Positions 22,696 to 33,765 of a DNA stretch of 64,000 bases are shown in pieces. The translations under genes were made by a program, and so were the position numbers. The stretch's first letter is position 1, and each line of letters opens with the position of its first letter. Source of the DNA: Brachypterus glaber (taxonomy: Eukaryota > Arthropoda > Insecta > Coleoptera > Kateretidae); contig OY294046.1 in NCBI GenBank assembly GCA_958510825.1, forward strand, positions 47,473,794-47,537,793, read 5' to 3'. The notes beneath the pieces were generated by a model. That model ran no database searches. It saw nothing but the letters and a program-made list of their open reading frames with translations, and was not told where the DNA came from.

Positions 22696-23639
22696 CGAAA
22701 CTAGGTACTTTAATATACTATTTGAATTTCCGTTGCAAATAAACGTTTCAAACTTCAGCTTCATCATTCAGTTGCTTATTATTTTCTATAGGTGCTACTT
22801 ACAATAGGAGAATTTTAACCTTAAACCACTACCTACCGGTATCTCATACCGCTATCTTTTTTCAAGTCTAATCTAGGAAATCAATGCTTGTTGACTTTGA
22901 AAGTCTCAGTTCTTTTAAAATAAAAAAGTGTTATTAACAAAGAAAGAGAAATATAAATATAAATATTTATATTTAGGGATATTACAAACCGATGGTAGTA
23001 AGAGTGTAAAATTAGGGTAGCGGTTAAAGGTTAAGAATAAAATAGTCAAATACAGTTACAATCGAGAACGTATTGGAAAGAACTGGGGAAAAGCTTATCT
23101 TATTGAAAATGCTGTTTAGGGAAAGGAATCAAATGGTGGGTACTAAGACAGAGCTTTTAAAAATATCTCCACAATATATTTAAAAAGGAAACTGGGAGTT
23201 AGGAGAACGTAGGCAGGCTCTCACAAAATACTGAGCATGCAGGGAAATTGAAGGACTGTCTAGAGATAGGGTGGTTAAAAATTGACCCCAAACTAGTCAT
23301 AAGACTAATAATTATATAATTATATAATTTGATATGAACATATGCAATAATTTTTTCTCTATTCACTTTAAATAAACTATGGGATTTCTGACACTGAAAT
23401 AAAAAAAAGGCTAATCGACAAGATCCTTTTAAATTGAATATTTTTGTTAAAATAGATTTTTCGATGGAAAAGATATAGAAGAATTATCCAGAAAGCTTGG
23501 AGAATAGAATTTCGTTATATAGACATCAGTGACAAAAACCAATCCAGAACAACTAACACTGAGAAAATTTTTAAATAAATCTGTAGCTTGAGTAACTAAA
23601 CAAGAAGTTAACTCAGTATGTGAAAATGATATAAAAATA
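22696..23639. other. Unassigned stretch
   Basis: No gene, RNA or repeat partner that I can support. Confidence 0.35.
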
Positions 23640-24112
23640 GAAGTTCAATTAACTACTTAAAAAAAGTTAGGTTATGTTTAGTATTTAGCGCTAGAATAGT
23701 ATTATACGGTAGTTTGGAATTTCCCAATATTGCCAAAAAAAAAGTCCTAGAATGGATACAAATGTGTTTCATGAAATAATAAGAAACTTTGGAAACGTCC
23801 ATCCGTCCGTCCGTTCGTCCATCCAACGATTTTTGTAGACACGATAACTGAAGAATGAATAATTCCATCAACAAGAAAGTTGTGGGGGGTTAAACTTCTA
23901 AAAAAATCGAAAAAACTTGTTATTTAAAAAAAAAAAATCAATTTTTTTTGTCTTTCACATTTTTTTTTAAATTTTTTTCGGCTTTAAAAAAAATATTGTT
24001 TTTTTTTTATTTTTTTGTTGAAAAAATTTTTTTTTCAAGTAGGTTTGAGAAAATGCAATATACCATTTACTGTGAATGGAATGCGTAGAATTACATATTT
24101 TCACAGCTTGTT
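23640..24112 (-). mobile_element. Dispersed repeat C, minus copy
   Basis: Reading the minus strand, the GCTGTGAAAATATG end module (24112-24038) is followed by long A/T runs, a CCCC block, the GACGGACG tract (about 23796-23824) and the CAAACTACCGTAT end near 23705, in the same order as the plus copy at 15118. Homopolymer runs make internal alignment uncertain. Confidence 0.6.
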
Positions 24113-24635
24113 TATTTATAAAAATATAAAAATTTTCGCGGTGTAGACATTGGCGACAAAAAAAAACAATCCAGCTAAACTGAGACTATACTCCTTGCAG
24201 AGATCCTAAGAGGGGTTCATCATTCTGTGAACAAGGTTTTCTACTCGGAAACGATATGGGATCATCGTCGAATTATCGTACGAACTCCGGAAAAAAAGAA
24301 AAACACCTCAATTTTCCTTGCATACACTTTCCGCAAACCGAATTGATGAGCTGTGAAACCCAACATTTATCTCGTGCGACTGCGACAAAGTATCCCATCT
24401 CGAATCGTCAAAGGTTAGGGGAGAAAAGGGTTAGAGTGAAAAATTATGGTAAAAGTATAAGGTCTTTCAATATTTTCCAGAGCTCCGTAAGACTTCTATA
24501 GTACTATAGGTTTATTTCCAAACCTATATTTACGTTAACAACTATTTTTTTAAGAAAAAAAGCCTAAAATAAAATTTACAATTTGAAGGTGAAATTAGGC
24601 GATCCTCAATGCATGTTAAACCATCTTAATGACTG
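24113..24635. other. Unassigned stretch with an 81-codon frame
   Basis: An open frame at 24256-24501 has balanced composition and many basic residues but no domain I know. There is no convincing splice or promoter context. Confidence 0.25.
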
Positions 24636-24740
24636 ATGATGTTGTTTTGTGCGATTTTGTTTGATCTGCAGAAGGCGTTCGATTACGTTTCTCCCTGTTT
24701 TATTAGAAAAATTAAAGAAAGCTTACTACTTTTTTATTAA
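24636..24740 (+). pseudogene. Reverse transcriptase motif fragment (LINE relic)
   Basis: A 34-codon frame contains LFDLQKAFDYVSP, the motif-A signature of non-LTR reverse transcriptases (F-x-D-x-x-KAFD-x-V). The catalytic aspartate is present, followed by a basic helix (IRKIKES). It then stops at TAA in AT-rich DNA. Neither the flanking GFR nor YADD motif is visible, so this is a minute fragment. It cannot be functional. Confidence 0.4.
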
Positions 24741-25408
24741 AATATTTAAACATTAATATATTTTTTTCATTTTGTTTCAGGTTAGTTACATATTTTTAAG
24801 TTGGTAAGTTGTAAGATTTATTACCTTACCTAACAGCTCTACTGTTACTTACATCAGTGTTTTTAGCACAGTCGTAGCCCACAAAGTGACGCGACGTATA
24901 GTCCTTTGCCTCAAATTGACGCCCTCAATTGCCTGACACCCATTTATCATTATTACGTTCTATAATAGATTCTAACGAAGAAAAAAATGATATTTCATAA
25001 ATAATAAAGATATTTTTTTTTAATTCGGGTTGTTAATTTTATTTTACGAAGGTTTGTAAGAAATTCTTTATAAGAATGTATACCTAAATAAAAAAACTTT
25101 TTATCATATTACATTTTAATTTGTCTGATAAAAATTCTTTAACTAATAAAAAAAAGTTAAAAACGTAAACTCTTTTAAAAAATACCAAAGCTTAATTAAA
25201 TACAAGCATACTTTATTTTTAAAAACTCCCCTCTATTTTTTTCTATAGCCATTCTAAATAAACTCTTGATGATAAAACTTTTTCTTACTGAATATTTTTT
25301 ACTTTGGATCTACTTTTTGTACATCGAAAAGTTTCTATTTATTCGAGCGGTTAATATAATGATATACCGCTCTTCTATAGGGTTGATGAAACTGCAACAC
25401 CTCTTTTT
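24741..25408. other. Unassigned AT-rich stretch
   Basis: No supportable feature. Confidence 0.35.
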
Positions 25409-25560
25409 TAGGGTTCCGCACCGTCCGTATGTCCGTCCGTCCATCTGTCTGTCACAACCGTTTATCTCAGGAACTATATAACCTAGGAAACTGAAATTTG
25501 GCTTAGAAGTATATTGTATTAACGAGAATCTAGTACTATACTATACATGGACTATAGTCC
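25409..25560 (+). repeat. AGGGTTCCG / GTCCGTCTGTC-type dispersed repeat
   Basis: TTTAGGGTTCCGCACCG is followed by a GTCC/GTCT tract, TATCTCAGGAACTATA and GAAATTTGGC. This order is familiar from widespread insect repeats whose nature is unsettled. It resembles the C and F repeats here in combining a GACA/GTCC tract with a GAACTAT-type word. Non-coding. Confidence 0.45.
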
Positions 25561-26332
25561 ATAATTTATGTTTTAGATTGTTGTTGCTTTTAAAAAAGGC
25601 AATAATATAATTTTGTGTTTGGATATCATATGAAAGATTTTTCATTACACATTTCAAAAATGTATATATAAAAAAAATATATATTAAAAAATTTTTCAAA
25701 AAAGTGATATTTTTTGTATGTATGTTTGCTTCAGAAACTATGAGAGTTATAATTCTGAAAAAAAAAAAATGGATGATAAACATGAAACAAATTTTTAAGA
25801 AAAATTATAGAGAAGGTCGTAAATGTAGGGTAGGGGGGTTCAAATGGGCATAGAGAGACAAGCATTGCTAAAAGCATTGCTTGGGACAGCTCGGAGCTGA
25901 CAAAAAGGGCCTTATTGGCCTAGTTTTAGGGCTTAAGCCTCCCCACTTCTACCACTACAAAATTAAAATTCAGCACTGATCGTAAAAAAGAGGTTTTGTA
26001 TTTTCAGTAACGATGTATGTTCGGCAACATCAGATTCTAGCGACTATTAAATTGTAATTAAGGTTTTAATATCTCTATTAAAACCGCCGACACTGCCGAA
26101 GCGACATCTGCCGCTACCTCACAAATACCATTCCTTATTTTGTTTGTGTGTGTAATTCTCACTAAATTCCCTTTTCTAACCCAAGATAGGAGAAAAAGCC
26201 AACAACGTTCATTTAAATTCATCTACACTAAGAACAACAAAACATCATATCAGCGGAACCAAAAGTGAACCAACGCAAGAAATAAGTTTCTATTTCTATT
26301 AAGTTGAATGGGGTTTGTCATCCACACGGTAG
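25561..26332. other. Unassigned stretch
   Basis: No gene, RNA or repeat partner that I can support. Confidence 0.35.
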
Positions 26333-26466
26333 AAAAGCTGCGACGCAAAGGGGAGGTCACCGAACGGACAGGGCGCTCTCTTCTTTACGTCATAAGCGTG
26401 CGTGCGTGCAAGTGAGACGCACTCACATTCCACACATACTTTCAATAGCCACACATCCGTGTGCCG
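26333..26466 (-). repeat. Short dispersed repeat, minus copy
   Basis: Reverse-strand relative of 19783-19943, keeping TGTGGCTA, GGAATGTGAGTGCG, GCACGCACGC and AAGAAGAGAGCGC, with a divergent middle. An open frame at 26304-26486 overlaps it and is not believed to be a gene. Confidence 0.6.
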
Positions 26467-26954
26467 ACAATATCGTTGCTAAATAACAAAAGTAGAAGTA
26501 GAAAAAAATATATTTAAGAATTAAGACATTATATTTTGAACCTGCCTATGTATTTGAGCTTCTTTTTAAGTTTTTGAGGTTTGATCTTGTTGAAACATCA
26601 TAGCCATTGATTGTCTATTAGCCAACCTTTCTAGGAAATCTCAGAAGGATCCATGTGTTAAATTAGGTTCACACGAATAAATGTGTTTGTTTAAAGGATA
26701 ATGTCCTGTTAGAGTTCCCACCATTTGCCTAATCCTTCTCTTATCAAGTGATAAGTGTCCTACACTAGACTGTACAATGTACATGTACAGTGTACATGTA
26801 TAACGCCCAAATAAGTATTTTTGTTTGGTTAAACTTTAAACCCAGACACTGTCTGGCATTATTTTTCTTTGTAGTAAATTACTATAAACAATTCATTTTT
26901 ATTCTGAATTTACAGATTTTTCTTAAATTTATGTCGTATTACAAACATAACCTA

Positions 26955-27343
26955 CACAAAAAAAAAGGATTCCTTGAACCAAGGACACGTGTCTTTCGAT
27001 ATAGTTTGACTCACGAATCTGTGGCTATGGGAAATATGTTTGGAATGTGTGTGCAAGTGGGAGGCCCGTTGTAGGCACGCATGTCTTATAACGCTCTTGA
27101 CGGAAGGAGACTTTCTTTCATGCGGAAAACTATATGTTCAAAGCCATATTATCTTGTTTCAAGACTGACATTTCTCTGAACAATGTCCTTGAACGATGAG
27201 CACGGGTTTTTGAATAAAGATCCGCGCTCTACATTCAAGGACATTGACTTTGCTTTAAAGAAATGCCAGTTTTGAAACACGAGGATATGGCTTTGAACAT
27301 ATCGAAAGACACGTGTCCTTGGATCAAGGAATCCTTTTTTCAA
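26955..27343. mobile_element. Palindromic MITE with CACA-AAAGGATTCC ends
   Basis: The tips CACAAAAAAAAAGGATTCC and GGAATCCTTTTTT are inverted, with arms that continue through GACACGTGTC and TTCAAAGCCATAT. It is the partner of 42240-42506, and the left arm is interrupted by the 132-bp insert at 27003-27134. Without that insert the two copies are about the same length. Confidence 0.8.
27003..27134 (+). mobile_element. Short element nested in the palindromic MITE
   Basis: The insert splits the left arm and is bracketed by ATAT on both sides. Its ends AGTTT and AAACT are inverted. The uninterrupted arm is seen at 42240-42506, where GATAGG runs directly into TTCAAAGC. It is the same family as 19783 and 26333. 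This is direct evidence that the short repeat moves as a unit. Confidence 0.7.
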
Positions 27344-27523
27344 TGTAAATTCAACAACATTATAGCGGTCTTATTATTGATAAATATTAAAGTAAGAGCG
27401 AATATTCACTTTATTCTCTTATATATTAAACCAATAATTTAGTAAAAAAAGCTAAATTAAAATCCCCTTTCTCTTAAAATATTTTCATTATTTTCATTGA
27501 TTTATTAAGATCAGATTAATATA

Positions 27524-28240
27524 CAGGGTGATCAATAACCGGCATGCCAAAATTTAATCGTGGTTTTACATCCAAAAATATCAAAAAAAGTTCCTATAAA
27601 GGTTGGTCCGGAAATGAGCCCTAAGGGGGCTACGGCCCTTTAAAATTGTTATAAAAATAAGGTTTTTAATTAATAACTCTGGAACCCTTTAATCTAGAGC
27701 GACGTGCTTTTGCACGTATATTAGTATTAATAAGGGTAATAAGTTTATGTTAATTTATTTTTTTGAATTTATCCAGAGGCGTGCCTAGACGGACAAAATA
27801 TGGCTTAACACATTTTTGCCCCAAACTTTTTTATGTGTATTTTTTTGGATTTTTTGTGAAAATATAGATTCCTTGAGTAAAAATACATAAAACATGTCAT
27901 ATAGTGTAACACTGTAGGAGAAACCCTTTTTGAAAGAAAGTGAAAGTAACATTTTGTGCCATCAAAAACGTTACTTTGAAAATGCTATTATTCCTTTAAT
28001 ATTAAATTTAGATGTTTTGGTGAAGAATACTTTTTTGCTCAGTTTTAAATGAGGAATCACCCTGCAGCATCAAAATTTTATTCATACTTTTTTTTTGTTC
28101 CAAATTCAATATTTCATCTTCGAAGGGCCGTAGCTCTCTTGGGGCTCATTTCCGGACCAACCTTTGTAGAAACTTTTTTTCATATTTTTGGATGTAGAAT
28201 CACCTCTTAAATTTTGGCATGGCAGTTACTGATCATCCCG
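27524..28240. mobile_element. Family B TIR element, complete, 717 bp
   Basis: TA (27522-27523), CAGGGTGATCAATAACCGG tip, then the usual order of B blocks and an inverted right end before TA (28241-28242). Non-coding. Confidence 0.85.
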
Positions 28241-28242
28241 TA

Positions 28243-28573
28243 TTTTGAATTTTTTTTCGATTTATTATTGTAACTATTTTCTTGGTGTATCTTTCCATTA
28301 TCCCAATAAAATCTCTTGCCTACACCAAGAAGACGAAGATCTTCATAAAAAAGACCGAGAACGTTTGGGTTCACGACCGAAAAGGATAGACTTTCTAAAG
28401 GATTATAATTTATCCTTCAAAACTTACACCTTTATCGGTAAATATACAAGCTATTTACTGTTTTAAGCTGTTACTTATATAGCTTATAATAAACATTAGC
28501 TATTGAAATTTCATTTTCGTTACATAAAATCTTCAGTTTTTTTTACATTTTTTTTATGAAAATGTATCCTTTT
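28243..28573. other. Unassigned stretch
   Basis: A 73-codon frame (28245-28466) ends in a basic SRPKRIDFLKDY word, vaguely like retroelement linkers. The evidence is too thin for a call. Confidence 0.25.
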
Positions 28574-29154
28574 ATAGTCCGTCCAATTATGCAAGATAGT
28601 AGTTTAAACATCCCGCGACTTTTAAGCTACATCATTGGTTAAAAACTCGTACATTTTAACATATAAAATATTGTGAATTTTTTTGTCTATGACAATGATT
28701 GACGGTCGTTAAAGCTAATAAAGGAAGAGAAAGTTACATAAAAAAATGGATATACTTAATGTTGTATGGTATTAAAAAGGGTACTTTTTTGGTTTATTCT
28801 TCATACACTCACACTAAATTAGCATATTCTATATATTATACAAACGTAAATTATATTGAACACAAGGAAAACGTCAAATTTTTAGGTTAAAATTACAACT
28901 TAAGGCCTATCCAGAGGCTCGCATAACAACCATTACAAGATACATGACGACACATCAAGCCAATCCTGGCATCGCATTCTTATGTACTATGCTTGTTATG
29001 CGAGTCTTTGGATAGGCCCTTTCCATAAAAACGGTACCGACATCTGTTAAATTTTTGATACACTACGATTTATGCATAATTATGCTATTTATGCGCTCTG
29101 TGGTGTAAAACGGGCCGCGTCCCTTACTATCTTGCATAACTGGACGGAGTATAG
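28574..29154. mobile_element. TIR element with GTCCGTCCAATTATGC ends, host of a nested MITE
   Basis: TATAGTCCGTCCAATTATGC continuing through AAGATAGTA is inverted at 29125-29154, with arms of about 29 bp. The 580-bp element contains the 118-bp MITE at 28903-29020. The open frame 28699-28890 inside it has no recognisable domain. Confidence 0.7.
28903..29020. mobile_element. PIF/Harbinger-like MITE (GGGCATATCC family), nested
   Basis: The tips AGGCCTATCCAGAGGCTCGC and its inverse, with an interior keeping GATACATGACG and AATCCTGGCATCGCATTC. Flanks are TTA on the left and TTC on the right. Same family as 29307 and 48101. Confidence 0.75.
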
Positions 29155-29306
29155 TTGAGTTTTCTGTTTGTGAGATAAGCTTGTGGACAATCACTTGTTT
29201 ATAAAATCTGACATCACTGTTTCTAAAAAAACACACATAACGTCAAATAATTGAAGGAGCTTTCTGGGGCTAACTCGGCGTTAAGAAAAAAGCTGCTTGA
29301 AAGTTA

Positions 29307-29447
29307 AGGGCATAACCACAGGCTCGCATAATAAGCATATTACACAAGAATGCGATGCCGTGATTGGCTTGATGTGCCGTCATGTATCTTGTAACCTTAT
29401 CGCATTCTTATGTACTATGTTTGTTATGCGAGCCTGTGGATATGCCT
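29307..29447. mobile_element. MITE of the GGGCATATCC family
   Basis: AGGGCATAACCACAGGCTCG after TTA, ending GTGGATATGCCT. The arms include GCATAATAAGCAT and the word AAGAATGCGATGCCGTGATT. Nearly hairpin throughout, 141 bp, non-coding. Confidence 0.75.
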
Positions 29448-29748
29448 GAAATTAACCTAAAACATTATTTTGACATAGCCTTGAGTACAAAAAGTTGTTT
29501 TTTTTTCGCGCTGGCAAAATCGTTACAACCGATCTATATTCTTTTGTAATAAAACTGTCCACTCGTTTAAAGTTTTATTGAGAAAAAATAAAAAACAATT
29601 TCGAAACACAAAACCTCAAGGCCATTACCGCGGACAGCGTTTACCTCCCCAGTACCTTACCTCGGAGGGCTTTTACGTTGTATTAACTTTTAATATCTGA
29701 TTTATTCAACTTATCATCACTTATTTCCAAAAAAAAAAACGATTTTTT
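29448..29748. other. Unassigned stretch
   Basis: No feature that I can support. Confidence 0.3.
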
Positions 29749-30045
29749 TTAAAGTGTAACCCCCCATAAATTTTTTGTTTTTGGGAGGATTACTTTCAAA
29801 AACAATAGGGATCTTTCCCTCGTAGAACATGATTTTTTCTGAAAATTTCCAGCCGATCGGAATATTGGTTCTTGAGTTATCGTGTTCACAAAATCGTGAC
29901 ATCGGACAGGCGGAAGGACAGACAGACGGACGGACATTTGAAAAAAAAAGTTTCTTATTTTTTCATAAAACAAATTTATATCCAAGAACTTTTTGTCTAG
30001 GACAAGTTTTGAAATTTTTTGAAAATTCGAAACCACCATATAATA
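29749..30045 (+). mobile_element. Dispersed repeat C, plus copy
   Basis: Matches 15361-15830 without its nested MITE: CCCCCC block, TTCTTGAGTTATCGTG, GACAGACAGACGGACGG tract, TTTTTGTCTAGGACA, AAACCACC end. Its intact GAGTTATCGTG is the empty-site reference for the MITE at 15493. Open frames on both strands are repeat by-products. Confidence 0.7.
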
Positions 30046-30052
30046 TTCTATA

Positions 30053-30223
30053 CTGGAAATTCAATAAAATCTGCAGTGACTCAGTTGCAAATGTGTGGTA
30101 AAAGGCGAAGATCATACCAGTTCTGGTGCGACTCGAGTAATTTCGTCGAAGCTTCGCAAAGGCGGAACCCTTATACGAAAGCAGCAGAGGTATGAGTCAC
30201 TGCAGGTTTTATTGAATTTCCAG
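30053..30223. mobile_element. MITE with CTGGAAATTCAATAAAA ends
   Basis: TA-flanked (30051-30052 and 30224-30225), with inverted tips extending through CTGCAGTGACT. The interior keeps TTTCGTCGAAGCTTCGCAA and TACGAAAGCAGCAGAGG. A shorter copy is at 52373-52495. TA target and short tips fit Tc1/mariner-like MITEs. Confidence 0.8.
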
Positions 30224-30311
30224 TATAGCTAACGAGAAATATAAGTAATTTTAGGTCTACACTGCGCATGCTTGGTGATAATGGGCAAACTAACTAGAAA
30301 TATAATTAAAT

Positions 30312-30382
30312 TATACTACACTGCGCATGCGTAAGTACAACTGGGTGTCATATTTATACTTACGCATGCGCACTGTATACTA
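30312..30382. repeat. Hairpin with ACTGCGCATGCGTAAGTA arms
   Basis: 26-bp arms (30312-30337 and 30357-30382) are nearly perfectly inverted around a 19-bp loop. A half copy, CTACACTGCGCATGC, lies at about 30258. Possibly a minimal foldback MITE. Confidence 0.7.
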
Positions 30383-30503
30383 TAGTCATAAAATCAACCA
30401 AGAGAGTCACGTTGCTATCGTGCGCTCTCTCCCACTTTATGATTAAGAACGGCAAAGTGGAAAGGACATACGATTACGTGACACAGGGTTTGTAGATAAT
30501 ATA

Positions 30504-31172
30504 CAGGTTTATTCTTTTAAATGGTATACCCCCCGTAACTTTTGAACGAAATGAGATATGAACTTTAAATTTGGAATATGTAAATTAAACAACAATAATT
30601 ATCATTTGCGATATTTTTTTATTTTTTATTTGGTTTGGGGGCAATGAGAAACAATATTTTAAATGGAACAATATTTTAAATGGCACCTTAGGTCTTGTTA
30701 TAAGTCATTTTAAAGAGCTTAAAATTCTCTTTTTAACTGTTTTACTATTATTTTTTTAATTTTTTTTTTAAAGATTTTATTTTTCAAAATAATTCAAATT
30801 TTTAATATTTTGTGCATAAATATTAAAAAATTTACATTTACTATTTGGATTCTTTTGCGCAAAATTTCCAAGATAATTTTTTTAAAAATACCAAAAATTT
30901 CATCAATTTTGAAGAAAAAAAGATCAAAAAAAAAACAAAAAACAGTTATATGGTTAGAGAATTTTAAGCTCTTTAAAATGACTTATTATAAGACCTAGTG
31001 TCATTTAAAATATAGTCCACTACTGTCCCCCTGACGCCGCCTCACCGAATAAAAAATTGAAAAATATGACAAATGATAGTTTTTGTTGTATGATATTTAT
31101 GTCAAATATAAAGTTTATATATCATCCCGTTCAAAAGTTACGGTGAGTGTACCATTTAAAAGAATCACACTG
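30504..31172. mobile_element. Family A foldback element, complete, 669 bp
   Basis: TA (30502-30503), CAGGTTTATTCTTTTAAATG tip, and an inverted right end (GAATCACACTG) before TA (31173-31174). Arms of about 240 bp keep the AACTTTTGAACG and GAGATATGAAC words and the C-rich block. A 62-codon frame inside is AT-driven. Confidence 0.8.
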
Positions 31173-31267
31173 TATATTTCGTTATATTTTCTACGAACCT
31201 TGCACGTGACACGCTTGGTTGTTTGTAAGACGTATAGCTCCTAAAATTTATATACTTCTACTTTATA

Positions 31268-32452
31268 CACGGTGTATTTGAAATAGGGTCGGAAATTTTA
31301 ACTGATGATTCTACATCATAAAATATGACAAAAAGTTCCTATAAACATATGTGTAAAAATGCGTCAGAAGGGAGCTACGCCCCTTTGAAAGTGGCTAAAA
31401 AAATCGGTTTTTATTTAATAACTCAGGAACCCTTTGAGATATATCAACGAGGTTTTGCACGTCAACTGATCCTACCAAGGCCCGTTTTTATGTGTTATTT
31501 TCATGTACTTATTTCAACCAGGGGTGTGCGAAACGGGGAGGGCTTATCAGTTTTTTGTCCCAAACTTTTTTCAGTGTAACTTTTTTGCAATTTTATTTTT
31601 GAAATATGATTTCTCAGGTCAAAATACATAAAAAAAGGTACTCTTGTTGTAATACTGTAGGATTAACCGTTTTCGAGAAAAATTCATTTGAAGGTGAAAT
31701 TCTACGGTTCGAGGACGAAAAATTAAATACTAAAATGTTGAAAACCAAAATTTTAATGATACAGGGCGAATGTACATTAAAAACTAAGAAAAAAACCTCA
31801 TATACAGGTACTTCCAAAAATCAATCCTAATGGAGCTATGGTCTCCTAAATATGCACCATTTTTAAAGCGCTATGGTAGCTTTAAAATCGTTTTTTCGAC
31901 CTACATGTATGGAAAAGAAGAAACTTTTTTTCTTAGTTTTTGATGTAGAATAACATTGCATCATTAAAATTTTGGTTTTCGACATTTTAGTATTTAATTT
32001 TTCGTCCTCGAACCGTGAAATTTCACCTTCAAATGAACTTTTCTCGAAAACGGTTAATCCTACAGTATTACAAGAAGAGTACCTTTTTTATGTATTTTGA
32101 CCTTAGGAATCATATTTCAAAAATAAAATTGCAAAAAAGTTACACAGAAAAAAGTTTGGGACAAAAAACTGATAAGCCCTCCCCGTTTCGCACACCCCTG
32201 GTTGAAATAAGTACATGAAAATAACACATAAAAACGGGCCTTGGTAGGATTAGTTGACGTGCAAAACCTCGTTGATATATCTCAAAGGGTTCCTAAGTTA
32301 TTAAATAAAAACCGATTTTTTTTAGCCACTTTCAGAGGGGCGTAGCTCCCTTATGACGCATTTTTAGACATATGTTTATAGGAACTTTTTGTCATATTTT
32401 ATGATGTAGAATCATCAGTTAAAATTTCCGACCCTATTTCAAATACACCGTG
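31268..32452. mobile_element. Long near-perfect palindromic element, 493-bp arms
   Basis: TA (31266-31267) precedes CACGGTGTATTTGAAATAGG. The right end is its inverse before TA (32453-32454). Both arms measure 493 bp (31268-31760 and 31960-32452) with few mismatches, around a 199-bp centre. The internal order of blocks (GGAGCTACG-CCC, AATAACTC-GGAACCC, GTCCCAAACTTTTTT, CTGTAGGATTAACCG) parallels family B, although the tips differ. Facing open frames inside are shadows of the palindrome. Confidence 0.9.
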
Positions 32453-32671
32453 TATAATACTTAATTTATATTAGAAATTCATATTTTAAAAATTGTAAAA
32501 TCTATTTACCATCTTTTTAAAATTTGATTTGCCGTACACCTGCTTCAAGCAAGAGTAAAATTACTGGAGAAAAACGAAACCCAAAATGTAATTAACCGTC
32601 GAGAGCTGTAAAAGCATATTTCATACTCATAGTAAGCCGTGAAGGTATGCAATGCTTCATAAATTTAGGTA
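31577..32671. repeat. Recent tandem duplication, unit 1 (1095 bp)
   Basis: The unit begins inside the left arm of the palindromic element and ends 219 bp past its right end. Unit 2 follows with no spacer. I saw only two differences: one substitution (A/T near 31762 versus 32857) and one T in a homopolymer (near 32321). Confidence 0.9.
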
Positions 32672-33765
32672 TAACTTTTTTGCAATTTTATTTTTGAAAT
32701 ATGATTTCTCAGGTCAAAATACATAAAAAAAGGTACTCTTGTTGTAATACTGTAGGATTAACCGTTTTCGAGAAAAATTCATTTGAAGGTGAAATTCTAC
32801 GGTTCGAGGACGAAAAATTAAATACTAAAATGTTGAAAACCAAAATTTTAATGATACTGGGCGAATGTACATTAAAAACTAAGAAAAAAACCTCATATAC
32901 AGGTACTTCCAAAAATCAATCCTAATGGAGCTATGGTCTCCTAAATATGCACCATTTTTAAAGCGCTATGGTAGCTTTAAAATCGTTTTTTCGACCTACA
33001 TGTATGGAAAAGAAGAAACTTTTTTTCTTAGTTTTTGATGTAGAATAACATTGCATCATTAAAATTTTGGTTTTCGACATTTTAGTATTTAATTTTTCGT
33101 CCTCGAACCGTGAAATTTCACCTTCAAATGAACTTTTCTCGAAAACGGTTAATCCTACAGTATTACAAGAAGAGTACCTTTTTTATGTATTTTGACCTTA
33201 GGAATCATATTTCAAAAATAAAATTGCAAAAAAGTTACACAGAAAAAAGTTTGGGACAAAAAACTGATAAGCCCTCCCCGTTTCGCACACCCCTGGTTGA
33301 AATAAGTACATGAAAATAACACATAAAAACGGGCCTTGGTAGGATTAGTTGACGTGCAAAACCTCGTTGATATATCTCAAAGGGTTCCTAAGTTATTAAA
33401 TAAAAACCGATTTTTTTAGCCACTTTCAGAGGGGCGTAGCTCCCTTATGACGCATTTTTAGACATATGTTTATAGGAACTTTTTGTCATATTTTATGATG
33501 TAGAATCATCAGTTAAAATTTCCGACCCTATTTCAAATACACCGTGTATAATACTTAATTTATATTAGAAATTCATATTTTAAAAATTGTAAAATCTATT
33601 TACCATCTTTTTAAAATTTGATTTGCCGTACACCTGCTTCAAGCAAGAGTAAAATTACTGGAGAAAAACGAAACCCAAAATGTAATTAACCGTCGAGAGC
33701 TGTAAAAGCATATTTCATACTCATAGTAAGCCGTGAAGGTATGCAATGCTTCATAAATTTAGGTA
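32672..33765. repeat. Recent tandem duplication, unit 2 (1094 bp)
   Basis: Second copy of 31577-32671. The palindrome here is incomplete because the outer 309 bp of the left arm are missing, so only 32672-32855 can pair with the right arm (33055-33546). The junction shows a TA shared by both ends. Confidence 0.9.

Noticed and set aside
28245..28466. Basic frame resembling a retroelement linker (SRPKRIDFLKDY)
   Set aside because: A single weak word; no integrase or polymerase motif nearby.
31606..31830. Paired plus and minus open frames repeated at 32701-32925 (also 32015 and 33110)
   Set aside because: They are by-products of the palindrome and its tandem duplication; no coding features.
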